A stretch of DNA of 64,000 nt from Mucilaginibacter mali (GTDB taxonomy: Bacteria; Bacteroidota; Bacteroidia; Sphingobacteriales; Sphingobacteriaceae), in contig NZ_CP054139.1 in NCBI RefSeq assembly GCF_013283875.1, forward strand, positions 4,898,001 through 4,962,000, written 5' to 3'. Below the pieces are notes generated by a model that saw nothing but the letters and a program-made list of their open reading frames with translations, searched no databases and had not been told where the DNA came from. Below are positions 57,406-64,000 of this stretch, piece after piece. The first letter of the stretch is position 1; every line of letters starts with the position of its first letter. Position numbers and translations under genes: made by a program.

Positions 57406-58455
57406 ATGCCCGTTAACCGCAACGCCCTGATCCGCTACCGCACCATTGATACCTGCCTGCAAAACCGGTTTAAAAAGTGGACGCTGGACGATTTGATAGA
57501 TGCCTGCGCCGATGCCTTGTACGAGTATCAGGGTATTGATACCGGCGTAAGTCGCCGATCTGTCCAGGCCGATATAGAGATGATGCGCAGTAACAAGCTG
57601 GGTTACGAGGCGCCGATAATTGTTGTAGATAAAAAGTACTATACCTATGCCGATAAGGACTACAGTATCACCAACATCCCCCTAAACCAGCAGGATATGC
57701 AGGTGCTGACCGAGGTATCGGGCTTGTTGCAGCAGTTTAAGGGTTTTAGTCATTTTACCGATCTGAATGAGATGGTGAGCAAGCTGGAGGATAAGATCTA
57801 CACCCAAAAAACGCAGGGCGCGCCGGTGATCGACTTCGAAAAGAACGATAACCTGAAGGGACTGGAATACCTGGAGGTGATCCGCAAATTCATCGTGGCT
57901 AAGAAAACCATGTGTGTAACCTATCAATCGTTCAAAGCGCGCGAGGCCAGCGATATTTGCTTTAGTGCCTATTTGTTAAAAGAGTACCGCAACCGCTGGT
58001 TTGTGTTGGGCATGCCGCACAAGCGCAACGCGCATATCCTAAACCTTGCGCTTGACCGGATCCAAAAAATAGAAGAACACCCCGACCCATACCGCGAGAA
58101 CCGGGACATAAACTTTGCTACTTATTATAACGATTGCGTTGGCGTAACCAAATCGCCGGGGCAGCGCGATGTGGAGGTGGTATTTTGGATAGATAACAGC
58201 AATGCCCCTTACATCATCACCAAGCCCCTGCACCATACTCAAAAGCTGTTGAAGGAAGGTGCCGGCGGAAAGATCTTCAGCATTAAGGTGATCCTAAACT
58301 TTGAACTGGAGCGCGAATTGCTGGGCTTCGGCCCCAAAATACGGGTGTTGGGGCCAAGGATATTGGTACGGCAGATGAAGTTTTTGCTGAATAGATCGCT
58401 GGCGATGTATGATGTGGACGCTACTGAACTGGGCGATATAGGCGCTGAAGCTTAG
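57406..58455 (+). CDS. WYL-domain transcriptional regulator
   Basis: A 349-aa regulator: an N-terminal winged helix-turn-helix (NRNALIRYRTIDTCLQNRFKKWTLDDLI, GIDTGVSRRSVQADIEMMRSN), then a WYL sensor domain (RKFIVAKKTMCVTYQSFKAREA, FSAYLLKEYRNRWFVLGM) and the WCX C-terminal part. WYL proteins bind nucleic acids or nucleotides and often control defence and RNA-repair genes. The ATG at 57406 is preferred over an in-frame start eight codons earlier. Divergent placement suggests that it controls the rtcB operon. Confidence 0.88.
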   Translation: MPVNRNALIRYRTIDTCLQNRFKKWTLDDLIDACADALYEYQGIDTGVSRRSVQADIEMMRSNKLGYEAPIIVVDKKYYTYADKDYSITNIPLNQQDMQVLTEVSGLLQQFKGFSHFTDLNEMVSKLEDKIYTQKTQGAPVIDFEKNDNLKGLEYLEVIRKFIVAKKTMCVTYQSFKAREASDICFSAYLLKEYRNRWFVLGMPHKRNAHILNLALDRIQKIEEHPDPYRENRDINFATYYNDCVGVTKSPGQRDVEVVFWIDNSNAPYIITKPLHHTQKLLKEGAGGKIFSIKVILNFELERELLGFGPKIRVLGPRILVRQMKFLLNRSLAMYDVDATELGDIGAEA

Positions 58456-58554
58456 TCTGTAGTCCATTGCCAAATGTTAAAAAGTGTGAAATAAGCTACC
58501 CGTTTATATGGATAAGGTATTTACTGCGTTTACGTGGTGAAAATATACTTTATC

Positions 58555-59121
58555 ATGAAAAATACCCCTTTACTTGTTTTAGCGGCCCTGGCCGTATTGT
58601 TCCTCCAAAATTGTAAAAAAAGCAGCAGCGACGATGCCACCACTACCACCACCTACAAACTATCGGCAACGGTTAACGGCACCAGCTGGACACCCGACAC
58701 CCTGAGCGCCACCATTGTTTACAATGCTGCCACCAAAACCAAAACATTCAGCTTTAATGGTAACTATTTGCAACGACAATTAAGCTGCGCGGTAAAACTA
58801 ACTGATGCCACCGCCACTAATGACTTCCCGCTATCGGGTTATAATGTTGATGCAACCGGCAACCCTTTAATGACCTACAGCTACTGGCAAAAAAACAGCG
58901 ATGGCGTTTATGCCTTTGTCCCCATTGCCACAGCGGGGAATAATGAGGGGACGGTAACGGTAACTTCCATCAACGCGCAAAGCGGCTTAATAACCGGAAC
59001 CTTTAGTTTTAGCCACCGGCAAACTAATTACGATAGCGATGGGAATGCAGTATCGATAACCAATACCACTGTTACCAGCGGTACCTTTACCAATATGCCA
59101 TATACTTTTGTGAGTAACTAA
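58555..59121 (+). CDS. Small lipoprotein, DUF6252-like
   Basis: A 188-aa lipoprotein: signal peptide with lipobox LQNC (Cys at about 20), a Ser/Asp/Thr-rich linker (SSSDDATTTTT), then a beta-rich domain (YKLSATVNGTSWTPDTLSATIVYN, GTVTVTSINAQSGLITGTFSFS). The pattern fits DUF6252-type proteins of Bacteroidota; their role is unknown. A seven-codon longer frame upstream is less likely than ATG 58555. A terminator follows at 59143. Confidence 0.72.
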   Translation: MKNTPLLVLAALAVLFLQNCKKSSSDDATTTTTYKLSATVNGTSWTPDTLSATIVYNAATKTKTFSFNGNYLQRQLSCAVKLTDATATNDFPLSGYNVDATGNPLMTYSYWQKNSDGVYAFVPIATAGNNEGTVTVTSINAQSGLITGTFSFSHRQTNYDSDGNAVSITNTTVTSGTFTNMPYTFVSN

Positions 59122-59142
59122 GCGGGGAAGAGCTTAAAACAG

Positions 59143-59186
59143 AAAGACCAAAGCAGAAAGCTTTTTGCCTTTAGCTTTGGTCTTTT
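59143..59186 (+). terminator. Intrinsic terminator after the DUF6252-like gene
   Basis: Stem AAAGACCAAAGC / GCTTTGGTCTTTT with a purine-rich loop and a T-run, 22 bases after the stop codon. The rest of the gap (59187-59334) shows nothing recognisable. Confidence 0.78.
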
Positions 59187-59334
59187 CGCTTACTTAGTAA
59201 ACCCGCGCGTCGCAGGCTTTTTTAAGAAGCTTTTTGCGGCTGCTGAAGCAGTAGGTCCAGTAAATGCTTACTATTTTCATGTTTCAAAAGATCAAGTGAA
59301 TGATAATGTTCTGACCATGTGCAAGCAAGATGGT

Positions 59335-59862
59335 TTAATCGGCTTTGACGGCTTTTGGTTTTGGCGCGTAAGTTTTTGGGTCTATAGCCGCCGGCGACCA
59401 GCTTTTAAAGAATTCCATCACCTTGGCTTTGCTATGGCCCTTGCCTTCCTCCAGGTAGCTTGAGTTTTCGGTATTCAGGCGGTTGCCCTTATCATCCAGA
59501 ACCACAAACACCGGGAAGCCGAAGCGCTGCGGATAGCCCAGGCTGGCTAAAACAGCTTCGTTTTTGTTTTCGGGGCTCCAGTTTACATGCAATATCACAT
59601 AATTATCGTTCATGGCTTTGTTCAGGTCGGCATCGGTAGTAACCAAATTATTGAAACGGATGCACCAGATACACCAGTTGCCGCCAATTTGCAGCAGCAC
59701 GTTCTTATGCTCCTTAGCAGCCTTTTTTACCGCGGCCTGTATATCGGCCTTAGCATCAGCTTTGGGATCGTAAATTTTAACGCTGTCGGTTACAGCGTGG
59801 GTTTGCGCGTTTGCGTTGGCTGCAATAGCAGCGAACAGCACAATAAAAAGATATTTTTTCAT
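59335..59862 (-). CDS. Thioredoxin-family protein, secreted
   Basis: A 175-aa protein with a signal peptide (MKKYLFIVLFAAIAANANAQ) and a thioredoxin-fold domain of the thioredoxin_7/DUF255 type. The active site is GGNWCIWCIRFNNLV (Cys-Ile-Trp-Cys, about 61-64), followed by NYVILHVNWSPENKNEAVLASL and the cis-Pro-region GFPVFVVLDDKGNRL. It would reduce or exchange disulfides outside the cytoplasm. A lysine- and proline-rich tail follows. It has its own promoter (59885-59914). Confidence 0.86.
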   Translation of the reverse strand: MKKYLFIVLFAAIAANANAQTHAVTDSVKIYDPKADAKADIQAAVKKAAKEHKNVLLQIGGNWCIWCIRFNNLVTTDADLNKAMNDNYVILHVNWSPENKNEAVLASLGYPQRFGFPVFVVLDDKGNRLNTENSSYLEEGKGHSKAKVMEFFKSWSPAAIDPKTYAPKPKAVKAD

Positions 59863-59884
59863 GGTGTGTTGATCAGTTTAAATT

Positions 59885-59914
59885 CAAATATAACTGATTG
59901 TATGGGGATTGCAA
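59885..59914 (-). promoter_or_regulatory. Promoter of the thioredoxin-like gene
   Basis: On the minus strand TTG (59912-59914), 19 bases, then TATATTTG (59885-59892), one of the best matches to the Bacteroidota promoter in the window, 23-30 bases from the start codon. Confidence 0.6.
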
Positions 59915-59946
59915 GTAAGGCTTGTGTAAAAATGCAATGGGCAAAA

Positions 59947-60038
59947 CGTCATGCCGAACTTGTTTCGGCATCCCATCATACTTATCAGACATATACCAAC
60001 ACTTTGCGAGCGGGATGTCTAAACAAGTTCGGCATGAC
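59947..60038. repeat. CGTCATGCCGAACTTGTTTCGGCATC inverted repeat
   Basis: Arms at 59947-59974 and 60012-60038 are imperfect inverted copies (GTCATGCCGAACTTGTTT against AAACAAGTTCGGCATGAC) around a 37-base loop. It lies between the thioredoxin-like and GH3-like genes. It belongs to the same general class as the inverted repeat at 30565. Confidence 0.65.
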
Positions 60039-60044
60039 AATTTT

Positions 60045-61577
60045 TTACTCCACCACCACTTTCTCCCTGTTCAGCAGCGCCCAGATGGCATCTACATATT
60101 GGCGGTCGTTAGCCAGGCGGGGTACCTTGTGCTGGCCCCCCAGTTTACCGCGCTCCTTCATCCATTGCAAAAAGGTGCCTTGCGGAACGGCATGTACCAG
60201 CGGACGGCGCAGGGCCATATCTTTAAAGCGCTTGGCATCGTAATCGGAGTTGAGTTTTCGCAAAGTTTCGTCCAACAGGTCTACAAAGCGATCGAATTCG
60301 GCGGGGTATTGTTCAAATTCTATCAACCATTCGTGACTGCCCGAACTGTCTTCCGAGAAGTAAACCGGGGCGGCGGTATAATCGCGAATGGTGGCACCGG
60401 TATAGCGGCAGGCGCGATCTAATGCGCGTTCGGCGTTATCGATGATCAGTTCTTCACCAAAGGCATTAATAAAGTGTTTGGTGCGCCCGGTGATCTGGAT
60501 GCGGTAAGGCGACAGAGAAGTAAAGCGCACGGTATCGCCGATCATATAGCGCCACAGGCCGGCATTGGTGGTGATAACCAGGGCGTAATTCTTATCCAGT
60601 TCCACCTCATCTAAAGTTAGCGTAGGCGGATGATCGTCGTGAATATGTTCGAAGGGCAAAAACTCGTAGAAGATGCCATAATCCAGCATCAGCAACATGT
60701 CGCCATTATCGGTGGTATCCTGTATGCCAAAGAAGCCTTCGCTGGCATTGTAGATGTCGATATAATACATCTCCTCGCCCGGGATCAGTTGCTTAAACCG
60801 TTCGCGATAGGGGCTAAAGTTAACGGCCCCGTGGAAGTATAGTTCCAGGTTAGGCCAAACTTCCAGCAGGTTGCTTTTGCCTGTCAGTTCCAATATACGC
60901 TGAAACAGCAGGATATTCCAGGTGGGTACCCCGCTGATGCTGGTCACGTTAACATCCTTGGTGGCATGGGCCATTTTTTCTATCTTCTCGTCGAAGTTTT
61001 CCAACAGGGCAATATCCAGGTGGGGGGTGCGGTAAAGTTCGGCCCATAGGGGCAGGTTCTTCATGATCACGGCCGAAAGATCGCCCGAAAAGGTATCGGC
61101 ATTTAACTGGCTTACCTGCGCGCTGCCACCAAGCGTTAAACTCTTCCCGGTAAAGATGCGGGCGTTGGGCCGGTTGTTAAAGTACAGCGTCAGCATATCC
61201 TTGCCACCTTTAAAGTGGCATTCCTCCAGCGATTCCTCGCTCACGGGGATAAACTTACTCCTGTCGTTAGTCGTGCCCGATGATTTGGCAAACCACCTGA
61301 TCTCCGACGGCCACAGTACATTTTGCTCGCCCTTCAGCATGCGCTCAATGTAAGGCTTCAGCGTATCGTAGGTTTGTATGGGCACGCGCTCTTTAAACTG
61401 CGCGTAATTTTCGATGCTGCGGTAATGGTGTTTTTTGCCCCACTCCGTATTTTCGGCCCAGGATAGCAGTTGTTCAAACCACTCTTCCTGTACCTCGTTG
61501 GGGTATTTCATAAAAAGCTCTATCTGGTGGATGCGCTTTTTAATAAACCATGTAAAAACGGAGTTAATTATCGTCAT
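60045..61577 (-). CDS. GH3-family acyl-adenylate enzyme
   Basis: A 510-aa protein of the GH3 (auxin-responsive promoter) family, an adenylate-forming fold that in plants joins acids to amino acids. Blocks: AKSSGTTNDRSKFIPVSEESLEECHFKGG (the ATP-binding loop), GVPTWNILLFQRILELTGK, YNASEGFFGIQDT, VITTNAGLWRYMIGDTVRFTSL and GRTKHFINAFGEELI. The bacterial substrate is unknown. It is 29 bases upstream-neighbour of lptB in the same direction, so it may be cotranscribed with it. Confidence 0.88.
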   Translation of the reverse strand: MTIINSVFTWFIKKRIHQIELFMKYPNEVQEEWFEQLLSWAENTEWGKKHHYRSIENYAQFKERVPIQTYDTLKPYIERMLKGEQNVLWPSEIRWFAKSSGTTNDRSKFIPVSEESLEECHFKGGKDMLTLYFNNRPNARIFTGKSLTLGGSAQVSQLNADTFSGDLSAVIMKNLPLWAELYRTPHLDIALLENFDEKIEKMAHATKDVNVTSISGVPTWNILLFQRILELTGKSNLLEVWPNLELYFHGAVNFSPYRERFKQLIPGEEMYYIDIYNASEGFFGIQDTTDNGDMLLMLDYGIFYEFLPFEHIHDDHPPTLTLDEVELDKNYALVITTNAGLWRYMIGDTVRFTSLSPYRIQITGRTKHFINAFGEELIIDNAERALDRACRYTGATIRDYTAAPVYFSEDSSGSHEWLIEFEQYPAEFDRFVDLLDETLRKLNSDYDAKRFKDMALRRPLVHAVPQGTFLQWMKERGKLGGQHKVPRLANDRQYVDAIWALLNREKVVVE

Positions 61578-61605
61578 GCAGCAGGTGTGTAGATGCTACC
61601 GCAAG

Positions 61606-62364
61606 TTAAGGATTAAAAACCTTTCTTTTCAAAACAAAATTGCTGCCCAGGTAAACCTTGCGCACCATCTCGTTATTGGCCAGCACTTCCGGCTCGCCGC
61701 TCTCCAGTATCTTACCCTCAAAAAGCAGGTAGGCGCGGTCGGTGATGGACAGCGTTTCCTGTACGTTGTGGTCGGTAATTAATATGCCGATGTTCTTGTG
61801 CTTTAGCTTGGCTACCAGCGCCTGGATCTCCTCCACAGCTATCGGGTCTACACCGGCGAATGGTTCATCCAGCAGTACAAATTTGGGCTCGGCAGCCAGG
61901 GCCCGGGCAATCTCGGTACGGCGGCGCTCGCCACCCGACAGCAGGTCGCCACGGTTACGGCGCACTTTGTGCAGGCTAAATTCGCTGATCAGTTCCTCCA
62001 GTTTTTCCTCCTGGCGCACCTTGTCCAGCGGCCCCATTTCCAGTATGGCCTTAATATTATCTTCTACCGATAGCTTGCGAAATATAGATGCCTCCTGCGC
62101 CAGGTAACCGATGCCCTTTTGGGCGCGGCGGTACATCGGGTCGCGGGTGATGATCTCGTCGTCCAGGTAAATATCGCCCTCGTTGGGTTTTATCAGGCCA
62201 ACTATCATGTAAAACGATGTGGTTTTACCGGCACCGTTTGGCCCCAGCAAACCCACAATTTCGCCCTGCGATACGTTGAACGATACGTGGTTCACCACCG
62301 TACGCTGCTTATACTTCTTTACTAAATTCTCGGCCCTTAAATTCAGCCTGGTCTGGTCGCTCAT
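61606..62364 (-). CDS. lptB: LPS export ABC transporter ATPase LptB
   Basis: A 252-aa ABC ATPase. Walker A is LGPNGAGKTTSFYMIVG, the Q-loop is GIGYLAQEASIFRKLSVEDN, the signature is LSGGERRRTEIARALA, Walker B is KFVLLDEPFAGVDPIAVEEI, and the switch His is in ILITDHNVQETLSI. It powers transfer of lipopolysaccharide from the inner membrane with LptFG. The match to LptB is strong over the full length. It lies 83 bases downstream of recJ, with a repeat cluster in between. Confidence 0.93.
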   Translation of the reverse strand: MSDQTRLNLRAENLVKKYKQRTVVNHVSFNVSQGEIVGLLGPNGAGKTTSFYMIVGLIKPNEGDIYLDDEIITRDPMYRRAQKGIGYLAQEASIFRKLSVEDNIKAILEMGPLDKVRQEEKLEELISEFSLHKVRRNRGDLLSGGERRRTEIARALAAEPKFVLLDEPFAGVDPIAVEEIQALVAKLKHKNIGILITDHNVQETLSITDRAYLLFEGKILESGEPEVLANNEMVRKVYLGSNFVLKRKVFNP

Positions 62365-62381
62365 TGCTTTTTGTTATCTGT

Positions 62382-62460
62382 AAGCCCCACCCAAACCCTC
62401 CCCTTTGGGGAGGGTTTGGGAATTAAGTCTCCCCCAAAGGGGGAGACTTAGAGGGGGCTT
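62382..62460. repeat. Tandem hairpin repeats between recJ and lptB
   Basis: CCCTCCCCTTTGGGGAGGG and TCTCCCCCAAAGGGGGAGA hairpins with the flanks GCCCCACCCAAA and CTTAGAGGGGGCTT, the same modules as in the MITE-like elements. The recJ stop codon lies in this repeat (62448-62450). Confidence 0.6.
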
Positions 62461-64000
62461 CTTATTCCCTTTATATTTAACTGTATGCTGCGCTTTTCGC
62501 GCCATACGTTTTCTTCTATGCTGTAGCATATCTCAAACGGCAAACCATTGTTTATGTTGTCCAGGTGTTCGGCCTGGCCAAAGGCAATGCAATCAAACAT
62601 CGGTGATCCCGGTTGGTCGATAGTCATTTTGATATGCTGCCCGCCAACCAAACCGGCCTGCCCTTTAACATAAACGCTCCGGGTTAAGAATACCGGCGAC
62701 ATATTCTCGGGACCGAAAGGCGCGAACTGCTGCAATATCCTGAAAAATTTCGGATCGATCTGCTTTAATTCTAATTCAGCATCTATGGGTATTTCGGGTA
62801 TCAGTAACTCAGGCGGGATGGTGGCGCTTACCACTTCCTCAAAACGTTGGGCAAAGGCATCTACGTTTTCGGGCATCATGGTTAAGCCGGCCGCGTACTT
62901 GTGGCCACCAAACTGTATCAGCAGATCGCTGCAGCCGCAAAGGGCCTCGTACAGATCGAAGCCGCGTACCGAACGTGCCGAACCCGCCACATGCCCGTTA
63001 GATCGGGTAAGCACAATGGTTGGCCGGTAATATTTCTCGGTCAGGCGCGATGCGACGATACCTATAACCCCTTTATGCCAACCCTCGTTATACACTACGG
63101 TAGATTTCCGGCCGATCAGGATCTCATCGTTATCTATCATGTTGAGGGCATCGCCGGTAATGGTCAGATCGTGCTCTTTGCGCTCCTGGTTTTTAATATT
63201 GATAAGGATACCCTTGGCCTTGGCATCATCTTCATGACAGGCGATAAGTAGTTCAACAGCGTGTTTGGCATCATCAATACGCCCGGCAGCATTAATACGC
63301 GGACCGATCAGAAAAACGATATCAGAGATACTGTAGGGCACCGTTTTCCCTGCCACACTCATCAGCGCCTTAACGCCGATGCAGGGGTTGGTATTGATCT
63401 GTTGCAGCCCATAATGTGCCAGCACCCGGTTCTCGCCGGTGATATGTACAATATCGCAGGCGATACTGATGGCCACCAAATCGAGATAGCAGGTAATCTC
63501 TTCAAAATCGATATCGTGCTTTTGGGCGTAGGCCTGTATCAGCTTAAAGCCAATACCACAACCCGAAAGTTCTTTATAAGGATAATCACATTGCGGGCGT
63601 TTGGGATCCAGCAGGGCCACAGCCGCGGGTAATTCATCAGCCGGCAAGTGGTGATCGCAGATGATAAAATCAACATCCAAAGTATTCGCGTACGCGATCT
63701 TATCAACCGATTTAATGCCGCAATCCAGCGCGATGATCAGCTTAAAGTCGTTTTGAGCGGCGTAATCGATGCCTTTGGTTGATATGCCGTAGCCCTCCAG
63801 GTAACGGTCGGGAATGTAATACTCCAGGTTTTTATAGCGCTTATGGAAAAAGCTGTACACCAGCGCTACCGATGTGGTGCCATCCACATCATAATCGCCA
63901 TAGATCAAGATCTTTTCGTTATTGTCAATGGCACGGTCTATCCTGTCGATGGCCTTTTCCATATCCGCCATCAGGAATGGATCGTGCAGGTGCTCCATCA
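62448..64000 (-). CDS. recJ: Single-stranded-DNA-specific exonuclease RecJ (5' part outside window)
   Basis: At least 516 residues of RecJ, a 5'-3' exonuclease on single-stranded DNA used in recombination and repair. DHH motifs are present: LIYGDYDVDGTTS, LIIALDCGIKS, FIICDHHLPA, and the DHHA1 part has FGGHKYAAGLTM. The N-terminal ~55 residues and the true start lie beyond 64000; the ATG at 63998 is internal to the family domain. The last residues (RSPL) and the stop are encoded by a hairpin repeat. Confidence 0.9.
   Translation of the reverse strand, partial: MEHLHDPFLMADMEKAIDRIDRAIDNNEKILIYGDYDVDGTTSVALVYSFFHKRYKNLEYYIPDRYLEGYGISTKGIDYAAQNDFKLIIALDCGIKSVDKIAYANTLDVDFIICDHHLPADELPAAVALLDPKRPQCDYPYKELSGCGIGFKLIQAYAQKHDIDFEEITCYLDLVAISIACDIVHITGENRVLAHYGLQQINTNPCIGVKALMSVAGKTVPYSISDIVFLIGPRINAAGRIDDAKHAVELLIACHEDDAKAKGILINIKNQERKEHDLTITGDALNMIDNDEILIGRKSTVVYNEGWHKGVIGIVASRLTEKYYRPTIVLTRSNGHVAGSARSVRGFDLYEALCGCSDLLIQFGGHKYAAGLTMMPENVDAFAQRFEEVVSATIPPELLIPEIPIDAELELKQIDPKFFRILQQFAPFGPENMSPVFLTRSVYVKGQAGLVGGQHIKMTIDQPGSPMFDCIAFGQAEHLDNINNGLPFEICYSIEENVWREKRSIQLNIKGIRSPL

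Overview
The window looks like chromosomal DNA of a Bacteroidota bacterium, most likely family Sphingobacteriaceae (Mucilaginibacter/Pedobacter-like). Reasons: a type IX secretion (gliding-motility type) C-terminal domain, bshA for bacillithiol, GH92, DUF4403 and DUF4932 proteins, LytTR two-component pairs, Bacteroidota-type promoters (TTG-N19..21-TAnnTTTG), few Shine-Dalgarno sites, and gaps filled with G/C-rich hairpin repeats. The genus is inference. I saw no rRNA, tRNA, CRISPR array, prophage or intact insertion sequence.

Layout. 0.1-7.8 kb: cupin, PfkB sugar kinase, MazG-like pyrophosphohydrolase, DUF4403 lipoprotein, YpfJ-type zinc peptidase, a possible 49-aa membrane protein, SDR oxidoreductase, membrane histidine kinase. 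8-16 kb: loose carbohydrate region (alginate-lyase-like protein, large secreted glycosidase-like protein, MHS transporter, sulfatase with a non-canonical active-site motif), without SusC/SusD. 16-26.5 kb: HD phosphohydrolase, YitT protein, bshA, NTF2-like protein, Uma2 nuclease, LytTR regulator/kinase pair, DUF4932 protein, NUDIX hydrolase, lemA-TPM-TPM operon. 26.7-33.9 kb: GH92 mannosidase, trhO, small lipoproteins and secreted proteins, a kinase-like membrane remnant, a double NTF2 protein. 34-37.6 kb: circularly permuted ATP-grasp, alpha-E and transglutaminase genes, a conserved peptide-modification cassette of unclear product. 37.6-43.8 kb: MmcQ-like protein, di-heme peroxidase, molybdopterin-fold protein, flavin reductase, large T9SS-sorted surface protein. 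43.8-48.8 kb: GNAT, SRPBCC, two DoxX proteins, VOC, GyrI-like, GlxA-type AraC regulator, ferredoxin. 49-52.5 kb: ligase-associated exonuclease and ATP-dependent DNA ligase, followed by a decayed IS4-family element. 53.2-58.5 kb: an RNA-repair locus (rtcB and two YcgL-type nucleotidyltransferases on the minus strand, an unknown gene and a WYL regulator divergent). 58.5-64 kb: lipoprotein, thioredoxin-like protein, GH3-like enzyme, lptB and the 3' part of recJ.

The two most system-like regions are the RNA-repair locus and the ATP-grasp/alpha-E/transglutaminase cassette. The other strong signal is repeats: at least six families of short inverted-repeat elements fill gaps of 100-500 bp, and some have been taken into coding sequence (exonuclease tail, RtcB N-terminus, RecJ C-terminus).
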